Program-made: the position numbers and the translations under genes
NCBI RefSeq assembly: GCF_008086045.1
Contig: NZ_VSEY01000043.1
Coordinates: 56,834 to 120,833 of the forward strand
Length of the DNA stretch: 64,000 bases
Direction of reading: 5' to 3'
Origin: Nonomuraea sp. PA05
Lineage (GTDB): Bacteria; Actinomycetota; Actinomycetes; Streptosporangiales; Streptosporangiaceae
In this document: piece by piece, positions 31,625-39,009 of the stretch
Layout of the letters: every line of letters starts with the position of its first letter
Position numbering within the stretch: position 1 is the stretch's first letter
Notes under the pieces: generated by a model
Told to the model about the DNA's origin: nothing
What the model saw: only the letters and a program-made list of their open reading frames with translations
The model's database searches: none

Positions 31625-31725
31625 GAAAGCACCCCCTTGAGCTGGTAGAGATCGTCCGTAAGACCGTATCTCCCATGGGCGACCTCGAACAGACCGGGGT
31701 CGTTAAAGACACGAAAACTGTTCAT
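31621..31725 (-). CDS. Possible 34-residue upstream ORF coupled to tmsA
   Basis: A 34-codon frame from ATG at 31725 whose TGA overlaps the tmsA GTG as GTGA. The peptide begins MNSFRVFNDPGLFEV and is amphipathic with no repeats. There is no clear ribosome binding site before its ATG, and codon use is less GC-biased than in neighbours. It could be a small regulatory or coupling ORF, or chance. Confidence 0.35.
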   Translation of the reverse strand: MNSFRVFNDPGLFEVAHGRYGLTDDLYQLKGVLS

Positions 31726-31737
31726 CGTGCCAGGTGG

Positions 31738-31758
31738 ATCGCCTACGCGATAGGCGAT
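31738..31758 (-). terminator. Short hairpin overlapping the dehydrogenase stop
   Basis: Perfect 8-bp arms ATCGCCTA and TAGGCGAT with a 5-base loop; the stop TAG (31743-31745) lies within an arm. It may end the kinase-dehydrogenase transcript before tmsA. No T-tract. Confidence 0.45.
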
Positions 31759-32726
31759 TGCGTAAACTTCCTGGAGATCTTGGGCGATATGCCATTGACG
31801 ACCCCCGTCACCTCACGGCCCTCGACGGCCGCGGCGAGGTTGTCGAGCACGGCCGTGACCAGGCGTCCGGTGGACTCAGGCGTGACGCCGGCGACGTGCG
31901 GGGAGAGCAGCACGTCCGGCAGGTCGCGCAGCGGGTCGGCGGCCGGGAGCGGCTCGGTGTCGAAGACGTCCAGCGCGGCGCCGCCGAGGTGGCCGGAGCG
32001 CAGCGCCTCGACGAGCGCGTCCTGATCGACCACGCCGCCACGGGCCGCGTTGACGAGCAGGGCGCCCTGCTTCATGCGGCGGGGATCGACGAGGCCGCGC
32101 GTCTCGCCGGACAGGGCGATGACCACGACCACGACGTCACTGCCGGACACGAGCGCGTCGAGGTCCTGGTAGCCGGGGTCCTCGCGGGGCGTGCGGGTCC
32201 AGTAGGTCACCTCGCAGCCGAGCGCGCGCAGCAGGTCCGCGCACATGGCGCCGATGGGGCCGTAGCCGATCACGCCGGCGCGCTTGCCGCGCAGCTCGCG
32301 CGGCAGCAGGCCCTGCTGGGGCCACTTGCCGGCGCGTACGGCGGCGTCGGCCTCGGCCAGCTTGCGCGACAGCGACAGGGTGGCGGCCAGGCACCACTCG
32401 GAGACGGCGGCGGCGCTGACGCCCGGCGTGTTGGCCAGCGGCACCCCGGCCGCGGCCAGGGCGGCGAGGTCGTGGCCGTCCACGCCGACGGACGGCTGCT
32501 GGACGAACGCCAGCCGGGGCGCCGCCGCGACCGCTTCCGCGTCCATGACGAGGGCGCCCGTCCAGTCGCCGAGCACGATCTCCGCGCCGGGCAGCGCCGC
32601 GAGCAGCGCGTCCCTGTCGCGGGAGGCGGGCACGCGCAGCGTCACCCGGTCGCCGAGCGGGGCGAGCAGGCCGCGCATGGCCTGCTCGGGGAGCGGCGGG
32701 AGGGCGAGCAGGTTCCAGGGGCTCAT
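31743..32726 (-). CDS. D-isomer-specific 2-hydroxyacid dehydrogenase
   Basis: A 327-residue NAD-dependent dehydrogenase. The Rossmann motif is GVIGYGPIGAMCADLL; catalytic Arg, Glu and His are in NAARGGVVD, DVFDTEPLP and LLSPHVAGVTPES. It would interconvert a 2-keto acid and a D-2-hydroxy acid; the substrate is unknown. Its ATG overlaps the TGA of the upstream Ser/Thr kinase (ATGA), implying translational coupling with a signalling protein. The last ~16 residues (NGISPKISRKFTQSPIA) extend beyond the usual family end. Confidence 0.88.
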   Translation of the reverse strand: MSPWNLLALPPLPEQAMRGLLAPLGDRVTLRVPASRDRDALLAALPGAEIVLGDWTGALVMDAEAVAAAPRLAFVQQPSVGVDGHDLAALAAAGVPLANTPGVSAAAVSEWCLAATLSLSRKLAEADAAVRAGKWPQQGLLPRELRGKRAGVIGYGPIGAMCADLLRALGCEVTYWTRTPREDPGYQDLDALVSGSDVVVVVIALSGETRGLVDPRRMKQGALLVNAARGGVVDQDALVEALRSGHLGGAALDVFDTEPLPAADPLRDLPDVLLSPHVAGVTPESTGRLVTAVLDNLAAAVEGREVTGVVNGISPKISRKFTQSPIA

Positions 32727-34264
32727 GCCCCCACAGTAAAGCTGTTGATCACCTGCCGCATCAGTGCCCTGTTGCGCTGCCACTGCTCCTCGGTGACGGT
32801 CCACGACAGCACGTACGCGGTGTCGCCGATCGACAGGGCGCGGCGGATCTCGTGGTAGCGGGTGCCCGGCCGGACCCAGCGGGCGTCGTTCACCTCGCCG
32901 GCCGTCCAGGAGAACTCCCACTGCACGGCCTTGACGCCCTGGTGGGTGACCACCCTGCGGCCGCGGTTGACCACGTCGGCCGCGTTCTGCTGGAGCGCCT
33001 CCTGGCCGTCGCGGATGATCTGGCTCGGGTCGAGGTTGGCGTAGACGGCCTCGACGCCGAGGTGGGCGTCGCCGTCCCTGCGGGTCCACTCGGTGTACGC
33101 CTCGCCGAGCGCGCCGCGCCAGCCGGTGGGCCGCAGGATCGACCAGCCGTCCCGCGACTTCCAGGCCCGCACGACCGGCGCCCTTCTGGTGACGCTGGGC
33201 GTCGGCGTGGCCTCCGTGGCGCTGGGCGTCGGCGCCGTGCTGGGCGTGATGGGATGGGTCGCGGCGGCCGGCTGCGTGGTGGCGCGCGGCGCGCCCTCGG
33301 CGGGCGTGGCGGTCCTGAAGTACGCGACCGCGCCGCCCGTGAGCACCAGCACCACCGTGGCGGCGGCGGCGAGCAGCGCCCGCCCCGGGCCCTGGCCCTT
33401 GCCCTTCTTCTTCTCCGGGACGTCCAGGTCCTGGGTGGGCGGCCGGGTGGCGATGATGGCCGCGAGCAGCCGGTCGGCCTCCTCGGCGTCCACGCGGTCC
33501 TGGGGCTCCTTCTTGAGCAGACCCTTCAGGACCGGATGCATGGCCGGCGGGATCCGGCGGTAGTCCGGCTCCTCGGTGAGCAGCGCGTTGAGCGTGGCCA
33601 TGGGGTCGCCGCGGTCGAACGGCGAGCGGCCGACCATGCACGCGTACAGGGTGGCGCCCAGCGACCAGAGGTCGGAGGGCGGCCCCGCGTTCTCGGCGCG
33701 CACTCGTTCTGGCGCCAGGAAGCTGGGCGAGCCGGTCACCATGCCGGTCCTGGTCAGCGAGGCGTCACCTTCGACGGTGGCGATGCCGAAGTCCATGAGC
33801 ACGGCCCTGCCGTCCTCCGACAGCAGGATGTTGCTCGGCTTCACGTCGCGGTGCAGGATGCCCGCGGCGTGCGCGGTCCGCAGCGCGGACAGCACCTGCC
33901 TGCCCACGTCCGCCGCCTCGCGCACCGGGAGCGCGCCCGTGGTGAGCACGACCTGCTCGACCGTCGGATGGCTGACCAGCTCCATCACGATCCACGGCCG
34001 GCCGTCCTCCTCGATCACGTCGTACACGGCGACGACCGATGGATGGTTGAGCTTGGCCGCCGTACGAGCCTCGCGGGCGGTTCTCAAGAGCTGGCGCTCC
34101 TGATCTCCCGGCGACAGCGTGTCCGGCAGCAGCACCTCCTTGATGGCCACCTGCCGGTTCAGCAGTGTGTCGTGGCCTTGCCAGACCACGCCCATCCCCC
34201 CGCGGCCCAGTTCGCGCAGTAACTGGTAGCGCCCTGCCACGAGCTGGTTGCTATCCGAAACCAT
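32723..34264 (-). CDS. Membrane Ser/Thr protein kinase (PknB-type)
   Basis: A 513-residue receptor-like kinase. The kinase domain (about 10-275) has the Gly loop GRGGMGVVW, ATP-binding Lys42 in VAIKEV, HRDVKPSN with catalytic Asp140, DFGIA and the APE motif in SFLAPERV. A basic Lys/Gly segment precedes one transmembrane helix (about 290-310). The extracytoplasmic part is a Thr/Pro linker followed by a ~130-residue globular domain (SRDGWSILRPTGWRG to the end) that is not PASTA. The trigger is unknown. Translationally coupled to a hydroxyacid dehydrogenase. Confidence 0.93.
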   Translation of the reverse strand: MVSDSNQLVAGRYQLLRELGRGGMGVVWQGHDTLLNRQVAIKEVLLPDTLSPGDQERQLLRTAREARTAAKLNHPSVVAVYDVIEEDGRPWIVMELVSHPTVEQVVLTTGALPVREAADVGRQVLSALRTAHAAGILHRDVKPSNILLSEDGRAVLMDFGIATVEGDASLTRTGMVTGSPSFLAPERVRAENAGPPSDLWSLGATLYACMVGRSPFDRGDPMATLNALLTEEPDYRRIPPAMHPVLKGLLKKEPQDRVDAEEADRLLAAIIATRPPTQDLDVPEKKKGKGQGPGRALLAAAATVVLVLTGGAVAYFRTATPAEGAPRATTQPAAATHPITPSTAPTPSATEATPTPSVTRRAPVVRAWKSRDGWSILRPTGWRGALGEAYTEWTRRDGDAHLGVEAVYANLDPSQIIRDGQEALQQNAADVVNRGRRVVTHQGVKAVQWEFSWTAGEVNDARWVRPGTRYHEIRRALSIGDTAYVLSWTVTEEQWQRNRALMRQVINSFTVGA

Positions 34265-34403
34265 TTCCTACCCCTGTTGACCACCCGACAGTGGGCAAGT
34301 TTCCCATACCTCCCAGTTCTTCGCCGGAAGGTCGGAAAGGCCGCTTGCACCAGATCACCGAATGTTGTTCTACTGGGGCAGGGTCCACAGCAAGGAGAGG
34401 TCG

Positions 34404-35525
34404 ATGACTGAGGTTCGCCGGGGTCCACTGTCCGGAGTGCGCGTGCTGGAGCTCGCCGGGCTCGCCCCTGGGCCGTTCGCGGGGATGATGCTAGCCGATC
34501 ACGGCGCGGAAGTCCTGCGTATCGACCGGGTCAAGGCGGTCTCCGACCGCCCGCGCACCGACGTCATGGATCGCGGCAAGCAGACGATCGGGCTCGACCT
34601 GAAGGCGCCGGAGGGCGTGGCCGCGTTCAAGGAGCTGGTCCGGCACGCCGACGTGGTGATCGAGGTGTTCCGTCCGGGGGTGGCCGAGCGGCTCGGCATC
34701 GGCCCCGAGGACCTGCACGCGATCAACGAGCGGCTCGTCTACGGCCGCATGACGGGCTGGGGCCAGGACGGGCCGCTGGCGCCGACCGCCGGGCACGACA
34801 TCGACTACATCGCCGTCTCCGGCGTGCTGTCGATGCTGGGCCGCGAGGGCGGCAAGCCGACGCCGCCGATCAACATCCTGGGCGACTTCGCCGGCGGCGG
34901 GCTGATGCTCGCGTACGGGGTGCTGCTGGCGCTGTACGAGCGGGAGCGCACCGGCCTGGGCCGGGTGATCGACGCGGCCATGGTGGACGGGGCCGCGGTG
35001 CTGTTCTCGATGTTCTACCAGGGCGTGCAGAGCGGGTTCTGGGGACCTCGCGGGACGAACCTGCTCGACACCGGCGCCCCGCAGTACGACACCTACGAGA
35101 CGGCCGACGGCGAGCACATGGCCGTCGGCTCGCTGGAGCCGCAGTTCTGGGAGGCCATGGTCACCCTGATGGGCCTGACCGACCTGCCCGACAGGAACGA
35201 CAAGGCCCAGTGGCCGGCGCTCAGGGCGCGGCTGGCCGAGGAGTTCAAGAAGAAGACCCGCGCCGAGTGGGAGGCCCTCTTCGACGGGTCCGACGCCTGC
35301 GTCTCGCCCGTGCTGTCGATGGCCGAGGCGCCGCAACACCCGCACAACGTCGCCCGTGGCTCCTTCGTCAAGGTCGGCGGCGTCACCCATCCCGCTCCGG
35401 CGCCGCGCCTGCTCGGCGTGCCGGCGCAGGACCTCTCCCCCGCCACCCGCCTGGCCGACCTGTCCGGCTGGGGTCTCAACCAGGAGGAGGCGGACAAGCT
35501 ACGTAGCCAAGGGGTACTCGCATGA
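34404..35525 (+). CDS. Alpha-methylacyl-CoA racemase (CaiB/BaiF CoA-transferase family III)
   Basis: A 373-residue family III enzyme. VLELAGLAPGPFAGMMLADHGAEVLRID opens the fold, RMTGWGQDGPLAPTAGHDIDYIA carries the catalytic His, and LDTGAPQYDTYETADG the catalytic Asp, as in mycobacterial Mcr. It epimerises 2-methylacyl-CoA esters, for example (25R)- to (25S)-sterol side chains or branched fatty acids, before beta-oxidation. AAGGAGAGG lies just upstream of the ATG at 34404. It overlaps the following P450 by four bases (ATGA), indicating coupled translation. DNA-binding control is unclear. Confidence 0.9.
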   Translation: MTEVRRGPLSGVRVLELAGLAPGPFAGMMLADHGAEVLRIDRVKAVSDRPRTDVMDRGKQTIGLDLKAPEGVAAFKELVRHADVVIEVFRPGVAERLGIGPEDLHAINERLVYGRMTGWGQDGPLAPTAGHDIDYIAVSGVLSMLGREGGKPTPPINILGDFAGGGLMLAYGVLLALYERERTGLGRVIDAAMVDGAAVLFSMFYQGVQSGFWGPRGTNLLDTGAPQYDTYETADGEHMAVGSLEPQFWEAMVTLMGLTDLPDRNDKAQWPALRARLAEEFKKKTRAEWEALFDGSDACVSPVLSMAEAPQHPHNVARGSFVKVGGVTHPAPAPRLLGVPAQDLSPATRLADLSGWGLNQEEADKLRSQGVLA

Positions 35526-36682
35526 TCGACTTACTCGACTTACTCGATGGCGACCTGTACGCCGGTGATCCCTCCCCCGTCTACGCCTGGCTCCGCGAGC
35601 ACGCACCCGTCTACCGCGACGAGCCCAACGGCCTGTGGGGCGTCTCCCGCCACGCCGACATCTCGGCCATCGAACGCGACCCGCGCCTGTGGACCAGCAC
35701 CGTCGGCTACCGCCCCCAGCTCCCCTCGGAACCGTCCATGATCGGCCTGGACGACCCCGAGCACGCCGAGCGCCGCCGCCTCGTCTACCGCCGCTTCACC
35801 CCCCGCCACGTGCACGCCCGCTACGCCGACAGGGTCCGCGAGGTCGTCGTCGAGCTGATCACCGGCGCGCTGGCGCGGGGCACGGTGGACGCGGTGAGCG
35901 AGCTGGCCGCGCCGCTGCCCGCCCGCATGATCGGCTGGCTGCTCGGCTTCCCCGACGAGGACTGGCCGCGGCTCAAGCACTGGTCAGAGACCACGATCGT
36001 GGCCGGCGGCGGGCTGCGCTACGTCACCCACGAGGCCGCCGTGGCCGCCGGCGAGTACGGCCAGGCCGTGCTGGAGCTGGCCGCCGAGCGGCGCGCCAGC
36101 CCGCGCGACGACCTGCTGTCCTTGTGGTGCGCCACCCCGGGCTACGACGACGAGTGCCTGGCCAACGACGCGCTGCTGCTGCTCGACGGCGGCGCCGAGA
36201 CCACCAGGACGGTCATCGCCACCGCCATCGACGCCCTCATCCGCCATCCCGATCAGTGGCGGCTGCTGCGCGCGGACCGGGAGCTGATGGAGGGAGCGGT
36301 CGAGGAGTTCATCCGGTGGACCACGCCGGTGCTCAACATGTGCCGGGCCGCCACCCGCGACACCACGCTGCACGGTCAGGAGATCGGCGCCGGCCAGCAG
36401 GTGCTGCTCATGTACGGGTCGGCGAACCGGGACCCGGAGGTGTTCACCGACCCGGACGTCTTCGACGTGACCAGGAAGCCCGGCGGGCACATCGCGTTCG
36501 GCCTGGGCACGCACTTCTGCCTGGGCGCGGCGCTGGCCAGGCTGGAGCTGCGGATCTTCTTCGAGGAGTGGCTCGACCGGGTGGGGTCGGCCGAGTGGGC
36601 CGACGCCGAGGGGCCGCGCATCCTGCCCAACGCCTTCGTCAGGGGCGTGACGTCGTTTCCCGTGGTGCTGCGTAGTCCTTGA
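35522..36682 (+). CDS. Cytochrome P450, CYP142-like
   Basis: A 386-residue P450 with LLLDGGAETTRTVI (I-helix), EFIRWTTPVLNM (K-helix) and the haem loop FGLGTHFCLGAALARLE with Cys near 333. GLDDPEHAERRRLVYRRF and LNMCRAATRDTTLHG resemble mycobacterial CYP142, which oxidises the cholesterol side-chain terminus. It is translationally coupled to the alpha-methylacyl-CoA racemase, a fitting pair because both act at C25/C26 of the side chain. The 3' end overlaps the convergent monooxygenase by 44 bases. Sterol as substrate is inference. Confidence 0.87.
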   Translation: MIDLLDLLDGDLYAGDPSPVYAWLREHAPVYRDEPNGLWGVSRHADISAIERDPRLWTSTVGYRPQLPSEPSMIGLDDPEHAERRRLVYRRFTPRHVHARYADRVREVVVELITGALARGTVDAVSELAAPLPARMIGWLLGFPDEDWPRLKHWSETTIVAGGGLRYVTHEAAVAAGEYGQAVLELAAERRASPRDDLLSLWCATPGYDDECLANDALLLLDGGAETTRTVIATAIDALIRHPDQWRLLRADRELMEGAVEEFIRWTTPVLNMCRAATRDTTLHGQEIGAGQQVLLMYGSANRDPEVFTDPDVFDVTRKPGGHIAFGLGTHFCLGAALARLELRIFFEEWLDRVGSAEWADAEGPRILPNAFVRGVTSFPVVLRSP

Positions 36683-37859
36683 GCGCGACCGAGTCGTGCA
36701 GCCGCGCCCCGTTGCCGCCCGCCTTGAGCACGGCCCTGGTCAGGCCGACGGGCAGCCGGTTCAGCAGCCGCACGCCCTGCTTCAGCGCCCACAGGTCGAA
36801 GCGGCTGCCCGGCACGATCCGCCTGGCCGCGCTGATCGCGAACGTGCGGCTGCGGCGCACGTACTCGCCGATCTCCGCCTCGTAGGCGGGGAAGGCGCGC
36901 GTGTGGTCGCCGCCGTGCGCGGCCAGCTCGCCCGCCAGCACGTACGCGCCCACGACCGCCAGGCTCGTGCTGCCTCCGACGGCCGGCCCCGGGCAGTAGC
37001 CCGCGTCGCCCACGAGCGTCACCCGGCCGCGTGACCAGGTGTCGAGGCGGAGCTGGGTGATCGAGTCGAAGTAGAACGCCGGCGTGCGCTCCAGCTCCGC
37101 CAGGATCCTCGGCACCAGCCCGCCCACGCCGGCGAAACGCTCGCGCAGCAGCTCCTTCTGCCGGGCGACGTCCCTGTGGTGGTAGTCGAGCGGCTCCGGC
37201 GTCCTGAAGAAGAACCCGGCGCGCGCGTCACCCAGGTGCGCCGCCCCGTACATGGCGGCCATCCAGCCGACGCCCGCGGCGCCCTGCATGTGGTTGTCCA
37301 GCTCCAGGAAGTTGGGCACCGACAGGACCGCGAGGTAGGCGCCGACCCAGTGCGTGAACCGCGACTCGGGCCCGAAGGCCAGGCGGCGCACGTTGGAGTG
37401 CAGGCCGTCGGCCCCGATCACCAGGTCGTACCGGCCGGGCTCGCCGCGCTCGAAGGTGACCTCGCCGTCCTCGGAGATCGAGGTGATCGAGTCGTCGAAG
37501 ACGTACTCGGCGTCGTGGCGGGTGGCCTCGTAGAAGATCTCGCTCAGGTCGTCGCGCATGATCTCGGCGTGCCGGTCGGAGATGACGCCGAGGACGCGCC
37601 GCAGCTCCAGGTCCACGCGCGCGCCGTCCTCCGTGTGCAGGGTGAGGTGCTCGGTGCCGGTCTTGCGCGCCACGACCTGATCGACCACGCCCATCCGCTC
37701 GGCGATGTCCATGGCGGGCCTGAACAGGTCGACGGCGTGGCCGCCCGCCTTGCGCAGCGCGGGGGCCCGCTCGACGACGGTGACGGTGAAGCCGTACCTG
37801 GTCAGCCAGTACGCCAGCACCGGCCCCGCGATGCTCGCACCCGAGATGAGAACCCGCAT
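36639..37859 (-). CDS. FAD-dependent monooxygenase (PHBH/TetX-like)
   Basis: A 406-residue single-component flavoprotein hydroxylase. It has the N-terminal GxGxxG-type motif (VLISGASIAGPVLAYWL), the DG motif YDLVIGADGLHSNVR, and the GD motif VTLVGDAGYCPGPAVGG. RPAMDIAERMGV is typical of this group. These enzymes hydroxylate aromatic compounds or antibiotics; the substrate is not predictable. It is divergent from a TetR gene with two tandem operators in the 79-base gap, so it should be induced by its substrate or a related ligand. Confidence 0.88.
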   Translation of the reverse strand: MRVLISGASIAGPVLAYWLTRYGFTVTVVERAPALRKAGGHAVDLFRPAMDIAERMGVVDQVVARKTGTEHLTLHTEDGARVDLELRRVLGVISDRHAEIMRDDLSEIFYEATRHDAEYVFDDSITSISEDGEVTFERGEPGRYDLVIGADGLHSNVRRLAFGPESRFTHWVGAYLAVLSVPNFLELDNHMQGAAGVGWMAAMYGAAHLGDARAGFFFRTPEPLDYHHRDVARQKELLRERFAGVGGLVPRILAELERTPAFYFDSITQLRLDTWSRGRVTLVGDAGYCPGPAVGGSTSLAVVGAYVLAGELAAHGGDHTRAFPAYEAEIGEYVRRSRTFAISAARRIVPGSRFDLWALKQGVRLLNRLPVGLTRAVLKAGGNGARLHDSVALKDYAAPRETTSRP

Positions 37860-37867
37860 GACGCCTC

Positions 37868-37923
37868 CTTACCTATCGTTAAGTAAGTACGCTAGCACGC
37901 CGTCTTACTTAACGGTAGGTAAG
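37868..37923. promoter_or_regulatory. Two tandem 20-bp TetR operators between monooxygenase and tetR
   Basis: CTTACCTATCGTTAAGTAAG (37868-37887) and CTTACTTAACGGTAGGTAAG (37904-37923) are each palindromic (arms CTTACxTA/TAxGTAAG, 4-base centre) and are near-perfect inverted copies of one another, 36 bp centre to centre. One copy sits by each divergent start. Confidence 0.88.
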
Positions 37924-37938
37924 GACTATTCTCGGATC

Positions 37939-38460
37939 ATGCCCAGTGACACCAGAACCCGCATCCAGGCGGTGGCCCGCGAGCTGTTCGTGCAGCAGGG
38001 CATCCAGAACACCAGCCTGCGGCAGATCTCCGAGCGGCTGGGCATCACCAAGCCCGCGCTCTACTACCACTTCTCCTCACGCGACGACCTGGTGCGCAGC
38101 ATCGTGGAGCCGCTGGTCGAGGACATCGAGGCGTTCCTGCGCGGCCGGGCGCCGGGGGGCGAGCCGCGTGCGCTGCTCGACGACTACTTCGAGCTGATCT
38201 GGCGGCACCGCGAAGTCATCGTGATGATGGTGCGCGATCTGACCACACTCGGCCATCTCGACCTGGGCACGCGCATGTTCGAGTGGCGGCGGGAGCTGGT
38301 CGCCCGGCTGCTCGGGCCGGAGCTGACGACCGCGCAGCAGATCCGCGCGACGGTGGCGCTCGGCGGCATGTCCGACTGCGCGGTGGAGTTCGCGCACCTG
38401 CCGCTGGAGGAGGTCAAGCCGACGGCCGTCGAGGCGGCGGCCGTCGTGCTCGGACTGTGA
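37939..38460 (+). CDS. TetR family transcriptional repressor
   Basis: A 173-residue repressor. The N-terminal helix-turn-helix (TRTRIQAVARELFVQQGIQNTSLRQISERLGITKPALYYHFSSRDDLV) is a textbook TetR DNA-binding domain, with TKPALYYHF as recognition helix. The C-terminal ligand domain is short. It likely represses itself and the divergent FAD monooxygenase through the two palindromes upstream. The ATG at 37939 gives the expected N-terminus; the frame stays open upstream through the operators but is not coding. Confidence 0.93.
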   Translation: MPSDTRTRIQAVARELFVQQGIQNTSLRQISERLGITKPALYYHFSSRDDLVRSIVEPLVEDIEAFLRGRAPGGEPRALLDDYFELIWRHREVIVMMVRDLTTLGHLDLGTRMFEWRRELVARLLGPELTTAQQIRATVALGGMSDCAVEFAHLPLEEVKPTAVEAAAVVLGL

Positions 38461-38913
38461 CTAGACCGCGATGTACAGGTCCACCCCGTCGGGGTGGTGC
38501 ACCTCAAGATCCGTCGTGAAGGCACGCGGTGGCGTGCCGCCCGACTCGGTGTGCTTCCACACCGTCTGCCACGACTCGACCAGCGCCTGCGGCAGCGGGC
38601 CGCGTGCCTCCAGCCGTAGCGCCTGACCGGCGGGAACGCGTACGGCCACCATGCCCTCCGGCAGCCGCGGCACCGTGCGCACACCCGTGCCGACGATCTG
38701 CGTGAAGGCCCCGTGATGGTCGCTCTCGTAGTCGGTGAGCACCGCGTACAGGTTCTCGTCCACGCGGCCGGGCACGTGCGCGAAGGCGCCGGGCGCCCCG
38801 GCCCGCTGCCACAGAGCGGGCAGTTTGGCCCGCGCCGGATCCATCTCGTCGGCGTTGGTGGTGCGTACGGCGAAACCGACAACCACCAGTTCGGCCCGTT
38901 CGGTGACGTTCAC
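38461..38913 (-). CDS. GyrI-like effector-binding domain protein
   Basis: A 150-residue protein resembling the stand-alone AraC-type effector-binding (GyrI-like) fold: ELVVVGFAVRTTNADEMDPA at the N-terminus, a central LYAVLTDYESDHHGAFTQIVG strand pair and a C-terminal HPDGVDLYIAV. Such proteins bind small hydrophobic molecules. GGAGGGAGGG precedes the GTG at 38913. It ends one base from the TetR stop on the other strand, with no terminator. The family call is moderate. Confidence 0.72.
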   Translation of the reverse strand: MNVTERAELVVVGFAVRTTNADEMDPARAKLPALWQRAGAPGAFAHVPGRVDENLYAVLTDYESDHHGAFTQIVGTGVRTVPRLPEGMVAVRVPAGQALRLEARGPLPQALVESWQTVWKHTESGGTPPRAFTTDLEVHHPDGVDLYIAV

Positions 38914-39009
38914 AGACCCTCCCTCCCCCAAAAGTGTCCCGGCCGATCATAAGCCCCCCAGAAACGGGGAAATGCCTTGTTGACCTGTCAGCACATAAGA
39001 TGGATGAAC

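Noticed and set aside
34355..34380. A KstR-type cholesterol operator before the racemase-P450 operon
   Set aside because: GAATGTTGTTCTA resembles one KstR half-site (GTTCTA), but the second half is poor. A matrix search against known KstR sites would decide it.
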